Origin: Diabrotica undecimpunctata
Taxonomy: Eukaryota > Arthropoda > Insecta > Coleoptera > Chrysomelidae
Direction of reading: 5' to 3'
Length of the DNA: 64,000 nucleotides
Assembly: GCF_040954645.1 (NCBI RefSeq)
Contig: NC_092805.1
Coordinates: 73,517,186 to 73,581,185 of the forward strand
Below, in pieces: positions 59,171 through 64,000 of the stretch. The translations under genes and the position numbers were made by a program. Each line of letters begins with the position of its first letter. Positions within the stretch are counted from its first letter, which is position 1. The notes beneath the pieces are model-generated. The model was not told the origin of the DNA and did no database searches. It worked only from the letters and a program-made list of their open reading frames with translations.

Positions 59171-61145
59171 AACGTAAATTGTCTGTCTTATGCATAGTGA
59201 ATGTGTGTTTCAAAGTATTTTTATGTTATAACATAAAAAAGTAATGTAAAATATTTACTTATATAAAATATTAATAATTTTGTGTTTTTACAGATGAAAA
59301 AAATACCAGAGGGCAGGAAGAACCTCAAGACAAGAAGAGAAAATCTGATCCTAAGAAGTGGAAAAAAATATTCGCAAGCAAAAAAGGGCAGCTGGTAAAG
59401 AATATATCAATACTTCAGGTACTGTCATACACTCTAAATCTTTTAATGACTATTCCTGCAATTGCAAAATAAACTGCCAAAATAAGCTTACAGCACAGTA
59501 AAAAGAAAGTTTTTTTAATTTGTTTTATAACGAGTCACAGTCTTGGGAAACTCAAACAAGCATAATAAGTGGTGCTGTAAAATGTAGAACGATAATAAGA
59601 CGTCGTAAGAACACTGATATTTCAAAAAAAACAGGCAATCGTGAATTTTATATCCCTTCTGAAAACGGAGATATTAAAGTATGCAAAAAAATGTTTATGG
59701 GAATATTACAAATCAATAGTAGTAGAGTACATCGTGCTTTGCTTAAGAAAAAAAGTGGAAATTTAAGTGATCTTAGAGGGAAAAAAGTGCCTCATAACAA
59801 ATCTTCACCGTCCACAATGGAGTCAATAAAAAATCATATACAAAGTTTCCCTACCATAGTAAGTCATTACTGTAGAACTCAATCCCAAAAAAAATACTTG
59901 CATTGTAATTTAAATTTGTCATTAATGTACAGACTCTATGTTGATAGTTTAAGAGAGAGAAATGTTGACAAAGTTCCAAGCCAATCGCTTTATGAAAAAG
60001 TGTTCAGACGTGATTTTAATCTTAGTTTTAAATCTCCACGAAAAGATACCTGTCAAACATGTGACAGGTTGAACATTGAAATAAAGGCAGCTGAGGAAAA
60101 CAAAGATGAAGCAATGTTAAAGACTAAGAAACTAAACCAGGAACTACACCACAGAAAAGTACAGTTAGCTCGCTCAGAAATAAATGAAGACGTTAAGATT
60201 AGTAAAGAAGGGAAAGCTACAGTAATTAGTTTTGATCTTCAGAAAGTAATGCTTCTTCCTAAACTAACCACAGGAGTTGTTTACTATAAGAGGCAGCTTT
60301 CATGCTACAATCTTGGTATACATAATTTTGAAAATAATGTCGAGACAATGCATGTTTGGGATGAGACCACTGCCTCACGAGGTTCCCAGGAAATAGGATC
60401 ATGTATTTTAAAATTCATAAATACCCATGATCATAAGGACATATTGATTGCATGGTCTGACTCATGTGGCGGCCAAAACCGCAACATTAATATTGCCGCG
60501 TTATGGATGTACATAGTGCAGTCCCCTACTTTAAACATAAAGGAAGTAGTTCATAAGTTTGCTGAGCCAGGACATTCATATCTACAAAACGATAGCGATT
60601 TTGGTGATATAGAAAAAAAGTTGAAATATCATCCTGAAATTTATGTGCCTACACAATGGCATAACATAATTTCAAACTCAAGAGTTAAAAAGATCAAATT
60701 TGAAGTAGTATGCATGGAAAAAGAGGATTTCAAGAGTATGGATGCATTAAAACAAAATCTGGTAAACCGCAAAAAAGACTCAGATGAACAAAAAGTAGAA
60801 TGGTTAAAAATAAAACAAATGAAATTTACTCAAGACCATCCAGGAGTTATGGAATTTAAATACACACATAACAAAGAAATACAATTTTATTCAGTAAATC
60901 TAAATAAGAGATTGAAAGGCCGACCTGTAAACCTAGCTTCTTTAAACTTAAGCATTCTTTACCCCGAAGGAAGAAAATTAAGTCAAGCAAAACTTAATGA
61001 TATCAGATCACTTTTGCAATTCGTACCACCATGCCATCACCAATTTTACAATAAACTTCAACAAAGTGAAGTATTGGAAGATGACATTGAAGAAGAGAAT
61101 GACAATAACAATGAAGAGGAAAATGAGATGAACAATTCGATCTAA
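58773..61145 (+). pseudogene. Sola-like A transposase (DUF7869-like), lightly broken, two exons
   Basis: Exon 1 58773-58908 is Ser/Asp/Glu-rich and ends at a GTAAGA donor. Exon 2 starts after TTTTTACAG near 59294. A one-base loss in the A-run 59362-59368 and a TAA at 59499 interrupt it, after which 541 codons are open from an ATG at 59520. In that part: SFPTIVSHYCR, RKDTCQTCDRLNIEIK (cysteine cluster), ISFDLQK with D239, WSDSCGGQNRN with D314, and GHSYLQNDSDFGDIE with D360/E365. The spacing and the surrounding hydrophobic strands fit an RNase H-like DDE/D transposase. The C-terminal tail is acidic (D/E/N). Family function as transposase is inferred from the element ends around it. Only two lesions, so inactivation is recent. 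Confidence 0.8.
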
Positions 61146-61556
61146 ATATTGCTACTATTAGTTTTTTTACACATTTGTATAATTTAATTACTCATAATTC
61201 TTGAAAATTTAATTCTTTTGTATTGTTAGTTTTAATGATGTATTAATAAACTTGATTACAAACAAAAAGAACAATTTATTTATACTTCTCGTGCCAGACA
61301 GAACTAAGTGCTAAAAAGTTTGCCAAAGTGAACCATGTACTGCAAATGCTGACCAAACAGCTTTAAAAGTAGACAAAATCATGTGCTGTTACTAAAAGTC
61401 TTAAAGAAATGTTCTTTTGAATAGTCTTAGAACCTTTTATATCTTATAAGAGATTATAACATATTGCGTATATTTTATAACACCTTCATAACTTTAAACT
61501 GTCGTACTGAAAATTTTCAATTTCGGCTTTTGGTTCACTCTGGCATGAGACCATCC

Positions 61557-61560
61557 AATT
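61557..61560. repeat. Target-site duplication AATT, right copy (Sola-like A)
   Basis: Directly follows the right terminal inverted repeat and matches 58560-58563. Confidence 0.7.
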
Positions 61561-62050
61561 TTCGAACGTTGGTTATGGAAACATCATGTACATACCACCA
61601 GGTTCCCTATGTCGATATCCAGCAAAATCGTTGTAATAAGGAGACGGCAAACAAAAATCCAGAGATAAAAATATGCACCAAGAAAGTCTGTTTTATTCAA
61701 CAGTCGAATAAACTACAGATTCTTGATTCAAATAATCAAAAAATGAATAAACAGCTCAGTAAAATAGAAATAACGCCTATTTAAGATGTGATCCATTAAC
61801 GGGCCAAGGTACAAAGCACTCCTGGCATATGCTAATGATATGGATCTCATAAGAAACTTTCTCCGGTCCGCAAACATCTTTAACAAAGTGCACGAAAAAT
61901 GTTTCACTTAAAATCAACGAAATGAAAACCGAATACAAGCGAATCAACAGAAGAGACCAATTTAATAAATTTAGAAAAAACATTAAAGTCAACAACTACA
62001 ATTTCGAAAGTATGGAACACTTTAAATTTGCTGTGGCAAAAATCATCATA
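61561..62050 (+). pseudogene. Relict C-terminal piece of DUF7869-like transposase (right-arm copy of B1)
   Basis: Reads METSCTYHQVPYVDIQQN through an open stretch to about 61782, then a frameshifted NTSESTEETNLI-like tail near 61935-61965. Partner of 4140-4620. No catalytic residues remain. Confidence 0.5.
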
Positions 62051-62689
62051 CTTGGGTTACATTGATATTTATGTGGCAATCAGCTGTAAAAGTCATTGCC
62101 TTTTTCGTGTCGTATCATATTTTAGCATATCATATTTTGAGTGAAATTGATCCTAAACGCGTCTAATAATATTAAGTTTGTAAAACAGCTGTCCGTTTAT
62201 GCTCATTCGTTCACCTTTTGTAAAACAGTCTGTGTAAATATAAGGGATTTATATAAAGTTTTCATTTCGTAATCTTTTCGTTTTATAATTATAGTTCTCT
62301 TGCTTTTATTTTCTATGGTAATACATATACATACCCAATTCAAAAGAGAGAAAACCCTTTTTCTCCCTTTCGAGTTCTAAATTAAATATAAACATTATTC
62401 TCTGTTTCTCCCTATATGTTATATAAAGATCATCGTCATCGTATAGTCAGAACGCAACAAGATTCTATTGCCTTTTCTTCTTTTTGTCTTCCCTTTCCTA
62501 TTGAAAATACAGCCAGGTAAATGACGTTTTTAAAATTTATGTCAATATTTCTGAAGTGCCTTTCCTTGGATAATTTTTTTTAAGCCCAGTTCGTTTGATT
62601 ACATGTAATTGATTTGATATTCCACAACAGATAAGTATTGATTGTAGGTAGGATAGCAGGTGTTGATAAATATAAAAGGTCGGTAGATA
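62051..62689. other. Arm DNA, no gene recognised
   Basis: Inverse of about 3480-4139. AT-rich, no feature beyond arm homology. Confidence 0.4.
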
Positions 62690-62995
62690 GTCTCATTATT
62701 CCTAAATCTAACCATATGTTACCTCCTCCTTCATTTGTGGAAGTCTTAAAGGCATTTTTTCTCTTGGGGCATCCTCCCAATTTAACTTGGCAATGCAGTT
62801 ATTATAGAGTCTTTGGATAAAGCCAGCGCAACTTTAGCACTGAGATTTAGTTTCTTGTACGACGTTGCTATATTTATATATGTGTTTGATCTTGGAATTA
62901 GCTGTGTTCGGTATTGGATAGTACTCGGACCTCTGTAAGTCGGAAAATACCTCTGATGGCTTTTCTAGCAATCCTGGTCTAATTAATACGTTCTC
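62690..62995 (-). pseudogene. Decayed LINE C-terminal fragment (right-arm copy of A1)
   Basis: Inverse of 3199-3560, with about 130 additional bases (to about 63053) that the left arm lost. Same ARKAIRGIFRL and KMPL-type motifs. Confidence 0.6.
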
Positions 62996-63063
62996 GTCAC
63001 GTATCCACACATTAGCACTGGTTTGATCACTATTTTATATATCCTGATTTTAGAGATTCGAAT

Positions 63064-63348
63064 GAATACTGAGAGAGAATTGCCCAGCTTGATCAAGGCA
63101 CCAAAGATTGGATACCTGGGCCACATCCTGAGAGGGGAAAAATACGCAATCCCTCAACTAATTATCCAAGGAAAGATTGAGGGCAAGAGAGGAGTAGGTC
63201 GCAAACAAATGTCGTGGCTGCGAAATATAAAGAACTGGACAGGCGTAACTAACACTGGCGAACTTTTGCATGCCGCAAAAGACAGACGTCTGACCTTAAG
63301 ATAATGCGCCAACGCACTATAGGTGCACGGCACCATAAGAAGAAGAAG
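63064..63348 (+). mobile_element. Short LINE 3'-end insertion with 10-bp target duplication
   Basis: AGATTCGAAT occurs on both sides (63054-63063 and 63349-63358). The insert reads KIGYLGHILRGEKYAIPQLI and GVGRKQMSWLRN, the C-terminus of the LINE family seen at 25272-25616, and ends in an AAGAAGAAG tail, the 3' tail style of RTE-like LINEs. Severe 5' truncation is normal for LINE insertions. Confidence 0.85.
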
Positions 63349-63599
63349 AGATTCGAATTAGACTTCTGGATTTAAAAGAGGGTTATATATACATAAACAT
63401 CAGTTAGCTACCTAAATATTCCCTTTTATTTTTTATGTAACAACATTACCTACGGCATCTAAGACGCTGCAATCTTTCAAAATTATATGGCTTTATTGTT
63501 CCGTTATGCCCTACTCTCGATCCTCTCTTTTGTATGTTAAAGAACATTTATTTGCTTTTTTTATTAGTGACTATTAGACCATCAGTCAGTCCCACGGAT

Positions 63600-64000
63600 T
63601 CTGGGGGGGGGGGGGCAAAATTCTGACATATTTTAGAAAACCATCTAACAGATATATATCTCTAAAAATTGCAACTTTCAATGCAAGAACCCTGCTATCA
63701 GAAGAAAAATTCATAGAAATGGAATCTGAACTTGATAAAATCAATTGGGACATTGTTGGAGTCGCTGAGGTCAGAAGGAAAGAAGAAAGCCTAACCACTT
63801 TAAAATCCGGTCACATTTTCTATCATGAAGAAAACTATGGGAATGGAGGCATTGGGCTCTTTATTAATAAAAAACTAGCTGAGAATATCATATCAGTAAA
63901 AGCAGTTTCCACAAGAGTTATACTTGCAAAATTACAACTTAACACCCGTTACTCCATAAAGATCATTCAAGTCTATGCACCAACATCGAGTCACGCTGAC
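63600..64000 (+). pseudogene. RTE LINE 5' part, endonuclease N-terminus (window-truncated)
   Basis: Follows a 13-base G-run (63603-63615). The endonuclease opens at ATFNARTL near 63675, then MESELDKINWDIVGVAEVRR from 63720 and a GGIGLFINKK segment near 63845. It lacks the 5-bp deletion present in the left copy and has a 4-base loss near 63826. The element continues beyond the window. Confidence 0.75.

Larger units (their letters stand above)
58564..61556 (+). mobile_element. Sola-like DNA transposon A, 2.99 kb, nearly intact
   Basis: Perfect terminal inverted repeats of at least 24 bases begin GGATGGTCTCATGCCAGAGT. A 4-bp duplication flanks them and the empty site is in the left arm. Copies of an AGTGAACYATGTGCA-like word occur in both orientations near the ends. 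It carries one spliced transposase gene. Confidence 0.88.
50690..64000 (-). repeat. Right arm of giant inverted repeat
   Basis: Reverse complement of the left arm with three private insertions: 53311-56375, 58564-61556 and 63064-63348. Removing them leaves about 6.97 kb, matching the left arm's residual length. The right end is cut by the window in the middle of the shared RTE endonuclease. Confidence 0.85.

Overview
This window is AT-rich, repeat-dominated nuclear DNA from an animal, most likely an insect with a large genome. The evidence is the families present: RTE- and jockey-type LINEs, Ty3/gypsy elements, Tc1/mariner elements with DUF4817-like N-termini, and hAT. I found no host protein gene, tRNA, rRNA or CRISPR array. 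Essentially every coding segment belongs to a mobile element.

Layout. Outer segments of the window form an inverted repeat. The left arm (about 2573-27197) matches the reverse complement of the right arm (about 50690-64000, running off the window) at roughly 98 percent where I aligned it by eye. Each arm is about 6.9 kb of shared ancestral sequence, itself a mosaic of decayed LINE pieces and a decayed DUF7869-like transposase gene. Each arm was later split by private insertions. The left arm took a hAT element (5030-7780) and a 15 kb gypsy element (9376-24327), which carries a mariner nested in one LTR. The right arm took two Sola-like elements (53311-56375 and 58564-61556) and a short LINE tail (63064-63348). 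The opposite arm preserves the unoccupied site of the first four insertions, so their boundaries and target-site duplications (8, 4, 4 and 4 bp) can be read directly.

The 23.5 kb between the arms holds a second, older inverted pair (27270-29257 and 45230-47330, about 80-90 percent identical) whose inner ends abut (TA)n tracts. Between these lie a truncated mariner (29608-31030), a 5'-truncated RTE LINE (31040-33560), an intact-looking 8 kb gypsy element with near-identical LTRs (34284-42336) inserted in a (TA)n tract, and a complete but broken mariner (43104-45145). A 5'-truncated LINE with a YADD motif (47455-48415) and smaller LINE scraps lie at 47.4-50.4 kb.

Functional potential. Three elements look capable of encoding complete proteins: the hAT transposase (two exons), gypsy-1 gag/pol (minus strand, -1 overlap) and gypsy-2 gag/pol (plus strand, -1 arrangement). 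The 58564-61556 transposase has one single-base frameshift and one stop. All other coding remnants are more heavily broken. The most unusual content is the DUF7869-like transposase family, present as three separate lineages in one locus, together with the large inverted repeat that records the insertion history.
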